Shown here: piece after piece, positions 1-8,535 of the stretch
How the letters are laid out: every line of letters starts with the position of its first letter
How positions within the stretch are numbered: the first letter of the stretch is position 1
From: an uncultured Flavobacteriales bacterium
GTDB lineage: Bacteria > Bacteroidota > Bacteroidia > Flavobacteriales_D > Crocinitomicaceae
Direction: 5' to 3'
DNA: 64,000 nt
NCBI GenBank assembly: GCA_905480145.1
Contig: CAJQPA010000028.1
Location: 1-64,000, forward strand
Position numbers and translations under genes: made by a program
The notes under the pieces: model-generated
Told to the model about the DNA's origin: nothing
Databases searched by the model: none
The model's input: the letters and a program-made list of their open reading frames with translations, nothing else

Positions 1-186
1 TGGTTCTCTAAACACGTTCATTAAGTCATCAATTACCAATTCAAGGTTTTCTGGACGTTCGATGTACTTTCTGGACAGGTATACATACATCCTTACTTTT
101 ATCATTCCATGCGCAGTTCCATCCAAATAATATGACACTCCATCATTCGGTGTCAACTCTCGTGTTAAAAGCTCTTTAAATCTCAT
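1..186 (-). CDS. Hypothetical protein, N-terminal part only
   Basis: An open frame starts with ATG at 186 and runs without a stop off the left edge, giving the first 62 residues. It begins MRFKELLTRELTPNDGVSYY and is a mixed soluble sequence with no signal peptide, membrane segment or family motif that I recognise. It is the next gene downstream of msrA on the same strand, separated by about 109 bases that hold inverted repeats touching its start codon, so it probably has its own promoter. No function is assigned. Confidence 0.6.
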   Translation of the reverse strand, partial: MRFKELLTRELTPNDGVSYYLDGTAHGMIKVRMYVYLSRKYIERPENLELVIDDLMNVFREP

Positions 187-230
187 AACGTAAAATTAAA
201 ACAAGAGGCCGTAAATTATTTACGTTATGA
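183..230. repeat. Inverted repeats at the start of the leftmost gene
   Basis: A perfect 12-bp inverted repeat (TCATAACGTAAA at 183-194 and its complement at 219-230) flanks a 24-base spacer. The right half also belongs to a second perfect dyad, CGTAAAT-T-ATTTACG at 210-224. The left arm covers the start codon (184-186) of the minus-strand gene. The three CGTAAA-like half sites look like an operator, but a regulator is not identified. Confidence 0.45.
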
Positions 231-295
231 ATTAATCTAACTGATTTTCTATGACTAAAAAGTAAGACTCCTTGTGAAATATATAATCCAAATTC

Positions 296-784
296 TTAAA
301 GAAAAGTCTCGAACCGCTCAAAATGGCAAGTATACCCATTTGGATATCGCGTCAAATAATTTTGATGTTCAGGTTCTGCCGGCCAAAATTTAACAAAAGG
401 CTCAATGCTCGTAACAACTTTATCTTGCCATTTACCTGACTGATCGACAATATCAATAATCTCTTGTGCAGACTGCTTTTCTATTTGATTTTGAAAAAAG
501 ATTACAGACCTATAAGAAGAACCGTGATCATTTCCTTGCCTGTTTAATGTCGTTGGATTGTGTATTCTAAAAAAATAGTCTAAAATCTCCTCAAAAGAAG
601 TTATTTCTGGGTCATAAGTTAACTCAATGCCTTCAGCGTGTCCTTCATGATTATGGTAGGTTGGAAATTCGGTTTTTCCACCCATATATCCAACTTCAGA
701 ATCAATAATTCCTTTACGAAGGCGAAATAAATCTTCTATACCCCAAAAACATCCACCTGCGAAATACGCCTTACTATAAGTCAT
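296..784 (-). CDS. msrA: Peptide-methionine (S)-S-oxide reductase MsrA
   Basis: Reduces the S-epimer of methionine sulfoxide in proteins and free methionine, a cytoplasmic repair reaction driven by thioredoxin. The GGCFWG motif with catalytic Cys12 sits right after the start, followed by the family stretches YHNHEGHAEG and RSVIFF; a further Cys lies in the C-terminal YTCHFERF segment and could serve as resolving residue. At 162 residues it is a normal single-domain MsrA with no MsrB fusion. It is the last gene of the run GNAT, zinc-ribbon, SelO, MsrA, 41 bases after selO, which suits a role in oxidative damage repair. Confidence 0.95.
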   Translation of the reverse strand: MTYSKAYFAGGCFWGIEDLFRLRKGIIDSEVGYMGGKTEFPTYHNHEGHAEGIELTYDPEITSFEEILDYFFRIHNPTTLNRQGNDHGSSYRSVIFFQNQIEKQSAQEIIDIVDQSGKWQDKVVTSIEPFVKFWPAEPEHQNYLTRYPNGYTCHFERFETFL

Positions 785-825
785 TCTAATACTCTTTAAA
801 TCTAATGCGAAATTAACAAAATCAT

Positions 826-2385
826 CTATGAACTACAAGACAACATGGAACATCCAACCTTGTTTTTAGCCCAATCAGGTCTTTTGACATACCACTTCTC
901 CATTTCTGGCTGCTCATCGTATGGTTTTAGCAGAAGTTGATACAATTCATCAACAAGCCGATTGTCTCCAGATTCTGCAGCATCAATGGCTAACTGTGCC
1001 ATGTAATTTCTCAAAACATACTTCGGGTTCACCAGTTTCATTTTCAAATTTAATTCGGTTGCTAAAATATTTTCCTTAGCTAAATGCGAAGTATATTCTT
1101 CGTACCAATTTCTCCAATCGTTGATAGAAATATCATTGGACTTATAACTGGAATTAACCAACGAAGAATTAAATCCTTCCCAGTTTTCTCTATTCTCAGA
1201 AGAGGAAATAGATCTATAAAATAAAGTCATATCAAGCTCATCCCTTTCCATCAAGTCTTCTAGTCTATCCAAAAAAGTTTCTGAAATTTCAATATTATAC
1301 AACCCTAGCTTGGACAACTTCATTTTGTGAAGTTCTGCTAAAAATTCATTACCATAATTCTTAAGTACCTTTTGAAGTGGATCAACTTCTAACACTAAAG
1401 GATAAAGAGCATTGGCTAATTTATTTAAATTCCATAGAGAGATTTGCGCTTGATTTCCGAAACGATATCTTCGATTATTTCTATCAGTGGTATTGGGTGT
1501 CCAATTTCTATCAAAATTTTCCAACCATCCATAAGGCCCGTAATCAATAGTTAAACCCAATATGGACATATTATCTGTGTTCATTACTCCGTGAACGAAG
1601 CCAACTCTTTGCCAATGAATAACCATTTCTCGCGTTTTTTCAGCAACAGTTTTGAAAAACTGAATATAGACTTCCTTTGATGGAGCTCCCAATTCAGGGT
1701 AGTGATTTACAATGGTATAATCCACTAATTGCTTAAGTACTTTTGAATCATTTCTAGCCGCCAATAATTCAAAACTTCCAAATCGAACGAAGCTCGGCGC
1801 CATTCGGCAAACGACAGCTCCTAATTCATCTTTTTTATTTCCGTCATATAAAATATCTCGTGTAACAAAATCTCCAGTTTTAACCAAAGAAAGAGCCCTT
1901 GTAGAAGGAATACCTAGATGATGCATTGCTTCACTGCATAAATACTCTCTAATTGAAGACCTTAATACAGCGAAACCATCAGCACCTCTTGAGTATGGTG
2001 TCGGTCCAGAACCTTTCAACTGTAATTTCCAATTTATATTTTCAATATCTAATTCAGCAATATTGATAGCACGGCCATCACCCAATTGTCCTGCCCAATT
2101 ACCAAATTGATGGCCTCCATAACACATTGCGTAGGGCTCAAACCCATTAAAAGTTTTAGCGCCGCTCACAATTTTTAAAAATTCTACCGTATCAACAACT
2201 GATAAATTCAATTCTTGGAGTAGTGAGTGTGAAACATGAACTATTTCTGGGTTTCTCGGGACTTTAGTCTCAACCAAAGAAAAACATGCACCTATGACTT
2301 GTCTAGAAAAGTTGTTTTCTTCTGAATCCTTTGGAAGTTCGGCTGAAAACTTTTTACGATATGGTAGGCTCAGTATATCTATCAT
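826..2385 (-). CDS. selO: Protein adenylyltransferase SelO (YdiU/UPF0061)
   Basis: SelO is a pseudokinase-fold enzyme that transfers AMP from ATP to hydroxyl side chains of proteins; in E. coli it links redox state to glutathionylation. Visible hallmarks are YGGHQFGNWAGQLGDGRA, the LQLKGSG lysine, the PYSRGADG loop, and the NTDN plus IDYGPYG pair whose two aspartates lie ten residues apart, as in characterised SelO (D252 and D262). The C-terminus ends SCSS, the bacterial counterpart of the selenocysteine tail. Length (519) fits the family. It starts 3 bases after the zinc-ribbon gene and precedes msrA, so co-transcription is likely. Confidence 0.95.
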   Translation of the reverse strand: MIDILSLPYRKKFSAELPKDSEENNFSRQVIGACFSLVETKVPRNPEIVHVSHSLLQELNLSVVDTVEFLKIVSGAKTFNGFEPYAMCYGGHQFGNWAGQLGDGRAINIAELDIENINWKLQLKGSGPTPYSRGADGFAVLRSSIREYLCSEAMHHLGIPSTRALSLVKTGDFVTRDILYDGNKKDELGAVVCRMAPSFVRFGSFELLAARNDSKVLKQLVDYTIVNHYPELGAPSKEVYIQFFKTVAEKTREMVIHWQRVGFVHGVMNTDNMSILGLTIDYGPYGWLENFDRNWTPNTTDRNNRRYRFGNQAQISLWNLNKLANALYPLVLEVDPLQKVLKNYGNEFLAELHKMKLSKLGLYNIEISETFLDRLEDLMERDELDMTLFYRSISSSENRENWEGFNSSLVNSSYKSNDISINDWRNWYEEYTSHLAKENILATELNLKMKLVNPKYVLRNYMAQLAIDAAESGDNRLVDELYQLLLKPYDEQPEMEKWYVKRPDWAKNKVGCSMLSCSS

Positions 2386-2388
2386 TTA

Positions 2389-2658
2389 TTAGATTTCCTT
2401 GTTACAAGTAACACAAATATATTGGTTTTCATGTTTATGAGTCGTCTTAATATGTTTATCTACAATTTTACTAATGAAATTATCGTATCGATCTCCACCC
2501 GGAGTTAAGTGTTTATCTTTTATGATATCATAATACTCACCATCCCATTCATTATAACCCCAGCAGTTCGGACACATTCCATCTGGGGCAATTGAAACAT
2601 CACTCCCTTTTTCTTTATTCTTAAAATATTTCTTAATGCTCTCTATTAATTGACTCAT
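2389..2658 (-). CDS. Small zinc-ribbon-like protein
   Basis: An 89-residue cytoplasmic protein of unknown function. It has two CxxC knuckles, CPNC near residue 29 and CVTC near residue 83, spaced about 50 residues apart with acidic and aromatic residues between them (YNEWDGEYYD), the pattern of a zinc ribbon or treble clef. No enzyme motif is visible. It lies 9 bases after the GNAT gene and 3 bases before selO on the same strand, which suggests a shared transcript and possibly a job with SelO as adaptor or substrate; that link is inference only. Confidence 0.75.
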   Translation of the reverse strand: MSQLIESIKKYFKNKEKGSDVSIAPDGMCPNCWGYNEWDGEYYDIIKDKHLTPGGDRYDNFISKIVDKHIKTTHKHENQYICVTCNKEI

Positions 2659-2667
2659 GATATGAAC

Positions 2668-2946
2668 TTATTTAATTATTGTTTTCCACTTAGACGAACT
2701 CAATGCAATTTTCTTAATATAAGAGCATACTGCATTTGCTATAAAACCTTCTTTTGTTAACAAAGCAAAAGTTTCTTCTACAAGTTTTTGACCTACTCCC
2801 TGTCCTCTTAACTGACTTGGAACGTAACTATAAGTCAAATACATTTCGTTACTTCTTAACTCATACGAGACATAAGCCTCAATACCATCATCAACCATTA
2901 AAACAAATCTGTGCTCTGCTTTATCATGAATTAATTTATTAGTCAT
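2668..2946 (-). CDS. Small GNAT-family N-acetyltransferase (YjdJ-like)
   Basis: A 92-residue single-domain protein of the short GCN5-related acetyltransferase group (Acetyltransf_CG type). The acetyl-CoA binding stretch is PSQLRGQGVGQKLVEETF, preceded by the beta strand MYLTYSYV, with the typical VCSYI late motif. Substrate is unknown for the family. It appears to be the first gene of the minus-strand run leading into the zinc-ribbon, selO and msrA genes; the about 90-base gap to the divergent membrane protein gene should hold its promoter. Confidence 0.85.
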   Translation of the reverse strand: MTNKLIHDKAEHRFVLMVDDGIEAYVSYELRSNEMYLTYSYVPSQLRGQGVGQKLVEETFALLTKEGFIANAVCSYIKKIALSSSKWKTIIK

Positions 2947-3034
2947 ATATCAGATGTAATGTTTTCAAAGTAAAGGTATCTCATTTTTTTGTTAATAATG
3001 AAAGTCATTTTTTTTGTATATTGATTAAGTTATT

Positions 3035-3442
3035 ATGAATAATACTTTAAGAAATATTCTTGCCGTCATTTTCGGAATCATTATCGGAGGGTTTGTTAAC
3101 ATGGGGGTCATTTTAATCTCTGGCTCAATTATCGCGACACCTGAAGGGTCAGACACTACTACCATGGAAGGACTTATTGATTCTATGCACTTGTTTAAGC
3201 CACGTCATTTTATCATGCCCTTTCTTGCGCATGCTATTGGAACATTAACTGGAGCTTTTATCGCTGCAAAATTTTCAACATCTAAAAAACTACTTTCTGC
3301 TATTGTTGTGGGGGTTTTCTTTATTTTCGGTGGAATTACTAATGTTTTTATACTGCCATCTCCAGTCTGGTTCAGCATGATCGATGTTGTTGCAGCATAC
3401 ATTCCAATGGCTTATTTAGGGGCCCGATTAGCAAAAGGATAA
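3035..3442 (+). CDS. Small four-helix membrane protein
   Basis: A 135-residue hydrophobic protein with about four transmembrane segments, roughly residues 8-30, 58-80, 88-106 and 112-130, joined by short loops; the largest loop (around residues 35-57) is polar and acidic. It resembles uncharacterised Bacteroidota membrane proteins but I do not recognise a named family. It is divergent from the GNAT gene and followed by a gap of about 90 bases before an unrelated envelope gene, so it is probably monocistronic. Confidence 0.75.
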   Translation: MNNTLRNILAVIFGIIIGGFVNMGVILISGSIIATPEGSDTTTMEGLIDSMHLFKPRHFIMPFLAHAIGTLTGAFIAAKFSTSKKLLSAIVVGVFFIFGGITNVFILPSPVWFSMIDVVAAYIPMAYLGARLAKG

Positions 3443-3531
3443 ACCGCTTATCAAGATGTTGAAATGTAACTAATTATTAATAAGACCGTATCTACTCAGA
3501 TAAACATAGTTTTATCTACAAAAGGCACATT

Positions 3532-5628
3532 ATGAAAATTTGGTTAATCATACTTTTATTTCTTGGCATTCATTCGGCTTCATTCGGTCAGTATAAAGAA
3601 TCTGAGGTTAGAGAAATGGCTACAAATAGTTCAGAAGGAGAAATATTAATGCATGCATCTACCTTGACTTCGGAAGGGTTTCTCTATTTCGCAGAAATAT
3701 TGGCAGACAAACTCTTGGCACTAAATAATGAGAGCTCAAACTATCATTACCGTAAAGGTTTTTTAATGTTAGAAATCAGAAAAGATTACGAAGGAGCAAT
3801 ACCACATTTCCAAAAAGCAATTTTAGAAATAAATAATCGCTTCGATATGTTTTCAACGAAAGAAAGCGGAGCACCTACCGACGCCATTTTTTACTTGGCA
3901 ACTTGTTATCACTTAAATGAAGATATCGACAAGGCCATAGAGACATACAACTTGTTTAAACTGAACTCCAACAAAAACTCCGAATTATTGGAGGTGGCTG
4001 ATTTAAGACTTAAGCAATGTGAACTTGCAAAAATTAACATGGCATCACCTGTAGATGTTAGATTAAAGAATATTGGTTCTCAAATAAATACAAGTGCTCC
4101 TGAATATAGCCCAGTAGTATCTCTAGATGGTAATTCTCTTTATTTCACATCAAGAAGAAGTTGGAAAAATAATGAATCATCAGATTTTAAAGATCCCCAC
4201 ATTAACCAATACCCTGAAGACGTTTATGTAAGCTATAAGGAAATTGATTCTAATTGGTCAACACCTGTTCGATTAGATTTTTGCCTGCCTAGAAGAAACG
4301 AGGCAACAATCGCGGTGAGTTCGGATGAGAGAAAAATTTATTTATATGAAGATTCGACAGGGAACGGTGATATTTATTACACCGATTTTTATCGTGCTGA
4401 GTTTCAAGAAATAACAAAGTTTGAATCCAAAGATATCAATACAGAAGATTGGGAAACACATTGTATGATGTCTAATGACAAACAGACTTTTTACTTTGTC
4501 TCTGACCGCCCTGGAGGTATGGGAGGACGTGATATATATATGCTAAAAAAAATAGAAGGTAAAGACGAGTGGTCAAAACCAATAAACTTAGGTCCAAATG
4601 TCAATAGCTCTAGCGATGAAGATTCTCCATTTATCTCTATCAATAATTCAACATTATACTTCTCAACGAATGGAGAAAGAAGTATTGGTGGATTTGACAT
4701 CGTTACCTCTGAAATGGGATTAGACGGTTCTTTCTCAGAAGCAAAAAACTTAGGATACCCATTCAATTCAACAAATGACGATATATTTTACACTACTACT
4801 ATTGACGGAAGAAAAGGATACATGACATCTTTTAGAAAAGATGGTTTTGGTGAAAAAGATATTTATGAAATCTACAACGATTTTTTAGGTATTCGTGATA
4901 TTGCTGTTCTAAAAGGAGTTATTAAAACTGTAGATGACAAACCAATTCCAGAAGACTTTGCCATCAATGTAAGAATGGTTTGTGTTGATTGCGATGAAAC
5001 AAGTAACAAAAGATTAGTTTATCCACGATTAAGAGATGGTGTCTTTATGAGTTCATTAGAGCCTTGTAGAACTTATCGCCTCGAGTATATGGATGTAACT
5101 GAAGATGATATTCTCCACGAAGATGCGTTCACAACACTTTGTGATACGGCATATCAGGAAATCTCTAGAGAATTATTACTGGATGTTGACGCACGAAAAA
5201 TCATCATACCTATGGATACATTAGATTTAGATACAGTATTTGTTTCTGACTATCCAAACCTAGAATTCATGCATTATTTTGCTTACAACAAAAATAAGTT
5301 GACCACAAAAAAAGGAGACTTGAAAGATTTCGTTAAAGCTGTTGATGCGCAGCTGGAGGAAGGTCGGCCGAACATAACAATCAACATCTATTCTTCTGCT
5401 TCACATGTTCCAACAAAGACATATGGTACTAATGAAAATTTGACAAAAATTAGAGCTGAGAACATGAAATATGATTTGATTGCCTACTTCGAAAAACGAG
5501 AAGAGTTTAAAGGACGTGTAAATGTTGTAATAGTAACAACAGTTGTGCAAGGACCTGAATACATAAAAGATGCTCGAAACAAAGAAAAATACTTCCCATT
5601 CCAATATGTCGGAATGAAAACTGAATAA
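3532..5628 (+). CDS. TPR / PD40 beta-propeller / OmpA-like envelope protein (PorE-like architecture)
   Basis: A secreted 698-residue protein with an N-terminal signal peptide (ending near ASFGQ). Domains in order: TPR-like helices (about 40-170), WD40-like PD40 repeats (YSPVVSLDGNSLYFTSRR and FYFVSDRPGGMGGRDIY, about 180-450), a carboxypeptidase-regulatory-like beta domain (about 455-550) and a divergent OmpA-like C-terminus (about 575-698). This order matches the T9SS periplasmic protein PorE and its paralogues, which tether the secreton to peptidoglycan. The OmpA region keeps an Arg-Ala pair but lacks the usual TDxxG loop, so peptidoglycan binding is uncertain. No lipobox Cys is seen. Monocistronic, with a strong terminator 3 bases downstream. 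Confidence 0.8.
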   Translation: MKIWLIILLFLGIHSASFGQYKESEVREMATNSSEGEILMHASTLTSEGFLYFAEILADKLLALNNESSNYHYRKGFLMLEIRKDYEGAIPHFQKAILEINNRFDMFSTKESGAPTDAIFYLATCYHLNEDIDKAIETYNLFKLNSNKNSELLEVADLRLKQCELAKINMASPVDVRLKNIGSQINTSAPEYSPVVSLDGNSLYFTSRRSWKNNESSDFKDPHINQYPEDVYVSYKEIDSNWSTPVRLDFCLPRRNEATIAVSSDERKIYLYEDSTGNGDIYYTDFYRAEFQEITKFESKDINTEDWETHCMMSNDKQTFYFVSDRPGGMGGRDIYMLKKIEGKDEWSKPINLGPNVNSSSDEDSPFISINNSTLYFSTNGERSIGGFDIVTSEMGLDGSFSEAKNLGYPFNSTNDDIFYTTTIDGRKGYMTSFRKDGFGEKDIYEIYNDFLGIRDIAVLKGVIKTVDDKPIPEDFAINVRMVCVDCDETSNKRLVYPRLRDGVFMSSLEPCRTYRLEYMDVTEDDILHEDAFTTLCDTAYQEISRELLLDVDARKIIIPMDTLDLDTVFVSDYPNLEFMHYFAYNKNKLTTKKGDLKDFVKAVDAQLEEGRPNITINIYSSASHVPTKTYGTNENLTKIRAENMKYDLIAYFEKREEFKGRVNVVIVTTVVQGPEYIKDARNKEKYFPFQYVGMKTE

Positions 5629-5630
5629 GA

Positions 5631-5660
5631 AAAAAGTCCGGTTTAACCGGACTTTTTTTT
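5631..5660 (+). terminator. Rho-independent terminator
   Basis: An 11-bp stem (AAAAAGTCCGG with its complement), loop TTTAA and an uninterrupted T run of eight follow the stop codon of the TPR/PD40 gene. The A run on the left would also let it work on the other strand. Confidence 0.93.
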
Positions 5661-5692
5661 GTGTTACACTCCCCTATTCTTATATTTATAGC

Positions 5693-6529
5693 ATGAATAT
5701 TTCACTTAAAAAATCTTTGGCAATTTTTGACATTGAAGCCACAGGATTAAGTATTACCAATGATAGAATTGTCGAAATTGCAATTGTTAAGATTTCACCA
5801 GATGGATCTCGTACAGATTTTTTAAAAAGAGTTAACCCGCAGATTCCTATACCAAAAGAAGTCAGTGAAATTCATGGAATCTATCAAGAGGATATTGCAG
5901 ATGCACCAACGATGGAAGCAATTTTACCTGAATTAGAAGCATTTATTGAAAATGCCGATTTCGCTGGCTACAACTCAAACAAATTCGATCTTCCAATGTT
6001 GGCAGAAGAACTTCTTAGAGTTGGAAGTAAAATTGATTTAACAGAAAAACTTCATATTGATGTTCAAAACATCTTCCATAAGATGGAACAACGAACATTA
6101 ATCGCTGCTTATTCATTCTACTGCCAGAAAGACTTAAAAAATGCACATACGGCTCTTGCTGACGCAGAAGCTACTTGGGAAGTTCTTGACGCACAAATTG
6201 AAAAATACGACGAACTAGAAAGTGATGTCGAATCTTTGGCAGAGTTTTCAAAATATGGTAACGTCTCACGTCTTGATTTTGCTGGAAGACTAGCCATTGA
6301 TGAAAACAAAGAAGTGATTTACAACTTTGGCAAACAAAAAGGTAGGACTGTAGCTGAAGTAATGGAAACAGAACCTGGATATAGCGGTTGGTTGCTCAAT
6401 GCAGATTTCCCACTTTACACTAAACAGTGCCTAAGAAAGGAAGTTAAAAGAATTAAAGATTCTAAAATCGAAAAATCATCAGGAAATTTTGATGATAAAC
6501 TCGACGCTTTAAAAAACAAATTTAAGTAA
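5693..6529 (+). CDS. DEDDh 3'-5' exonuclease with ExoX-like C-terminus
   Basis: A nuclease of the DNA polymerase III epsilon/RNase T superfamily. Exo I is FDIEATGL (near residue 17), Exo II is GYNSNKFDLPML (about 95-106) and Exo III is HTALADAEAT (about 149-158), giving the D-E-D-D acidic set plus the catalytic His. Residues about 215-260 (YNFGKQKGRTVAEVMETE) match the ExoX-type C-terminal extension. At 278 residues it is a free-standing exonuclease, not the replicative proofreading subunit, so repair or nucleic-acid turnover is likely. Its stop codon overlaps the next gene's ATG by one base, so the two are translationally coupled. Confidence 0.9.
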   Translation: MNISLKKSLAIFDIEATGLSITNDRIVEIAIVKISPDGSRTDFLKRVNPQIPIPKEVSEIHGIYQEDIADAPTMEAILPELEAFIENADFAGYNSNKFDLPMLAEELLRVGSKIDLTEKLHIDVQNIFHKMEQRTLIAAYSFYCQKDLKNAHTALADAEATWEVLDAQIEKYDELESDVESLAEFSKYGNVSRLDFAGRLAIDENKEVIYNFGKQKGRTVAEVMETEPGYSGWLLNADFPLYTKQCLRKEVKRIKDSKIEKSSGNFDDKLDALKNKFK

Positions 6530-7140
6530 TGAAAATTTTTTGCATCGGTAGAAATTACGCGGATCACGCGAAAGAAATGAACTCTGAAGTACCATCTTCA
6601 CCAATGTTTTTTATGAAAGCAGATACTTCAATTTTGAGGCCTGGTATGCCTTTCTTTTACCCTGGTTTTACAAAAGACATCCATTATGAGTGTGAATTGG
6701 TTGTGAAAATCAACAAGGTTGGTAAAAATATTTCTCAAAAATTCGCACATACATATTATTCAGAAATAGGCTTAGGGATTGATTTCACGGCACGAGACCT
6801 TCAGAAGAAATGCAAAGAAAAAGGGCATCCATGGGAAATTGCAAAATCATTTGAAGGAAGCGCTCCTTTGTCAAAGGATTTTCTACCAAAAGAAGAGTTA
6901 GAACTTGATAAAATTGATTTTTCCTTAAAACAAAATGGAAATCTAGTACAAAAAGGAAATTCCAAAGACATGATTTTTAAGATCGATCAATTGATTTCAT
7001 ATCTGTCACAGTTCATGACTCTAAAAAAAGGAGACTTGATATACACAGGAACACCAGCAGGTGTTGGTCCAATAGCAATTGGTGACAAATTAGAAGGATA
7101 TATTGGAGAAGTAAAAATGTTTTCAGTAAACATAAAGTAA
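6529..7140 (+). CDS. Fumarylacetoacetate hydrolase (FAH) family protein
   Basis: A 203-residue short FAH-fold protein. It opens with IFCIGRNYADHAKEMN, the family start, and shows the metal-binding set HYECELVVKI (two Glu) and LGIDFTARDLQ (Asp), followed by TPAGVGPIAIGD near the C-terminus. Relatives are acylpyruvate hydrolases, oxaloacetate decarboxylases or tautomerases; the substrate cannot be read from sequence. It is coupled to the exonuclease gene by a one-base overlap, and its stop codon directly abuts that of the convergent sugar transferase gene, leaving no room for a terminator. Confidence 0.9.
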   Translation: MKIFCIGRNYADHAKEMNSEVPSSPMFFMKADTSILRPGMPFFYPGFTKDIHYECELVVKINKVGKNISQKFAHTYYSEIGLGIDFTARDLQKKCKEKGHPWEIAKSFEGSAPLSKDFLPKEELELDKIDFSLKQNGNLVQKGNSKDMIFKIDQLISYLSQFMTLKKGDLIYTGTPAGVGPIAIGDKLEGYIGEVKMFSVNIK

Positions 7141-8535
7141 TTACTTCCCAGAACCTTTAAAGATGATGAGGATGGTAAACAACATTATTTTCACATCTAA
7201 TGAAATGCTTCTGTTTTTTAGGTAAATGAGATCAAATTTCATCCTTGACAACATTTGCTCAACATTCTCAGCATATCCATATTTCACTTGACCCCAGGAA
7301 GTTATTCCAGGGCGAACCTTTGTTAACTCCAAAAATTGCGGTTCAATAGCCGCAATTTGATCAATGTAGAATTGTCTTTCAGGCCTTGGTCCTACCAGAG
7401 ACATGTCACCTTTAATTACATTCCAAAACTGTGGGAACTCGTCTAGTCTCGTTTTTCGCATAAACCTTCCAATCCTAGTAATTCTTTTGTCATTTGTTGA
7501 GGATAATTGTGGACCATTTTTTTCAGAACCTAAATACATGGTCCTAAATTTAATTATTTTAAAAATCCTGCCATTCTTCCCTATTCGATCTTGTAGAAAG
7601 AAAATTGGTCCTTTTGATGAAAACTTAACCAGTGCGGCAAGAACAATAAAAACAGGGATAAGGAGAATTAGGGAAATAATAGATATAGATAAATCAAGAA
7701 TTCTCTTCAGTGTCAATTGCCATACAGACATGACTTCTGAATTTATTCCAATTAATAATGCACCAAAAATATTATTCATTTCAACTGAACCTGAAAGGAT
7801 ATCATACATATCAGGTAATGCATTAATGACAACATCCCCCCCTTCTAAGCGAGAAACAATTTTTTTTATTTTATCATGCTCAATACTCTCTACAGCAATT
7901 ATTACTTCCTCAATTTTATGCTCTCTTAAAATTTGTTCAACATGATCAATATGCCCTAAATAAGGGAGTTCTTTTTCTAAATCCTTATCAACACCATTAA
8001 TATTAATAAACCCTTCAAACAAATGACCTGTTCCTTTAGGTAACTCCTTTATTTCGTTATAAATTTCAACTGCTCTTTGGCTGCCTCCTATGATTAATGT
8101 TTTAAATCCAGCTTCTCTAATATGCACCCTATGAACTATCCATGAGATTAAAATAAATCTAGGAATTAGGGTTAAAATAAATTGAAGACCAAAAAGAAGC
8201 AATACGGCAGTATAATATTGCTGATACCCGTTAATTTCATCATCTAAAAGGAATACAAAGAAAATACCTATTGTACCTATTAGAGTAGCAACAAAAGTAA
8301 GATAGATAATTCTGGACCTATAAAGTCTTCTAACATCTTGATACGTTCCTTGGAGTAAATATATAAACAACCAAGCAATAGGAATTACAAGCACTCCTAA
8401 ATAGAATATTTCATTCACATCAAAAGGAACTTTCTCAATTTCTGTTTTCCTAAGGTAATAGAATGCAGCCCAAGCGAAACTGGCCGAAGCCCAATCTATT
8501 AAAAACAATAAGATGGTGAGTAAGCGATGATTCAT
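7141..8535 (-). CDS. Polyprenyl-phosphate sugar-1-phosphate transferase (exopolysaccharide initiation)
   Basis: A 464-residue inner-membrane enzyme that loads the first sugar phosphate onto undecaprenyl phosphate. The N-terminus carries about four transmembrane helices (residues 5-130), the middle has a CoA-binding/Rossmann-like domain (LIIGGSQRAVEIYNE, about 145-245), and the C-terminus is the Bac_transf catalytic domain starting at KRILDLSISI with IIKFRTM, TRLDEFPQFWNV and SLVGPRPE. The sugar is not determinable. Its ATG directly follows the stop codon of the lipoprotein gene upstream, which indicates coupling. No other polysaccharide genes lie next to it. Confidence 0.92.
   Translation of the reverse strand: MNHRLLTILLFLIDWASASFAWAAFYYLRKTEIEKVPFDVNEIFYLGVLVIPIAWLFIYLLQGTYQDVRRLYRSRIIYLTFVATLIGTIGIFFVFLLDDEINGYQQYYTAVLLLFGLQFILTLIPRFILISWIVHRVHIREAGFKTLIIGGSQRAVEIYNEIKELPKGTGHLFEGFININGVDKDLEKELPYLGHIDHVEQILREHKIEEVIIAVESIEHDKIKKIVSRLEGGDVVINALPDMYDILSGSVEMNNIFGALLIGINSEVMSVWQLTLKRILDLSISIISLILLIPVFIVLAALVKFSSKGPIFFLQDRIGKNGRIFKIIKFRTMYLGSEKNGPQLSSTNDKRITRIGRFMRKTRLDEFPQFWNVIKGDMSLVGPRPERQFYIDQIAAIEPQFLELTKVRPGITSWGQVKYGYAENVEQMLSRMKFDLIYLKNRSISLDVKIMLFTILIIFKGSGK

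Noticed and set aside
7403-7945. A 180-codon plus-strand open frame
   Set aside because: It lies entirely opposite the sugar transferase catalytic domain and has no protein-like signature.
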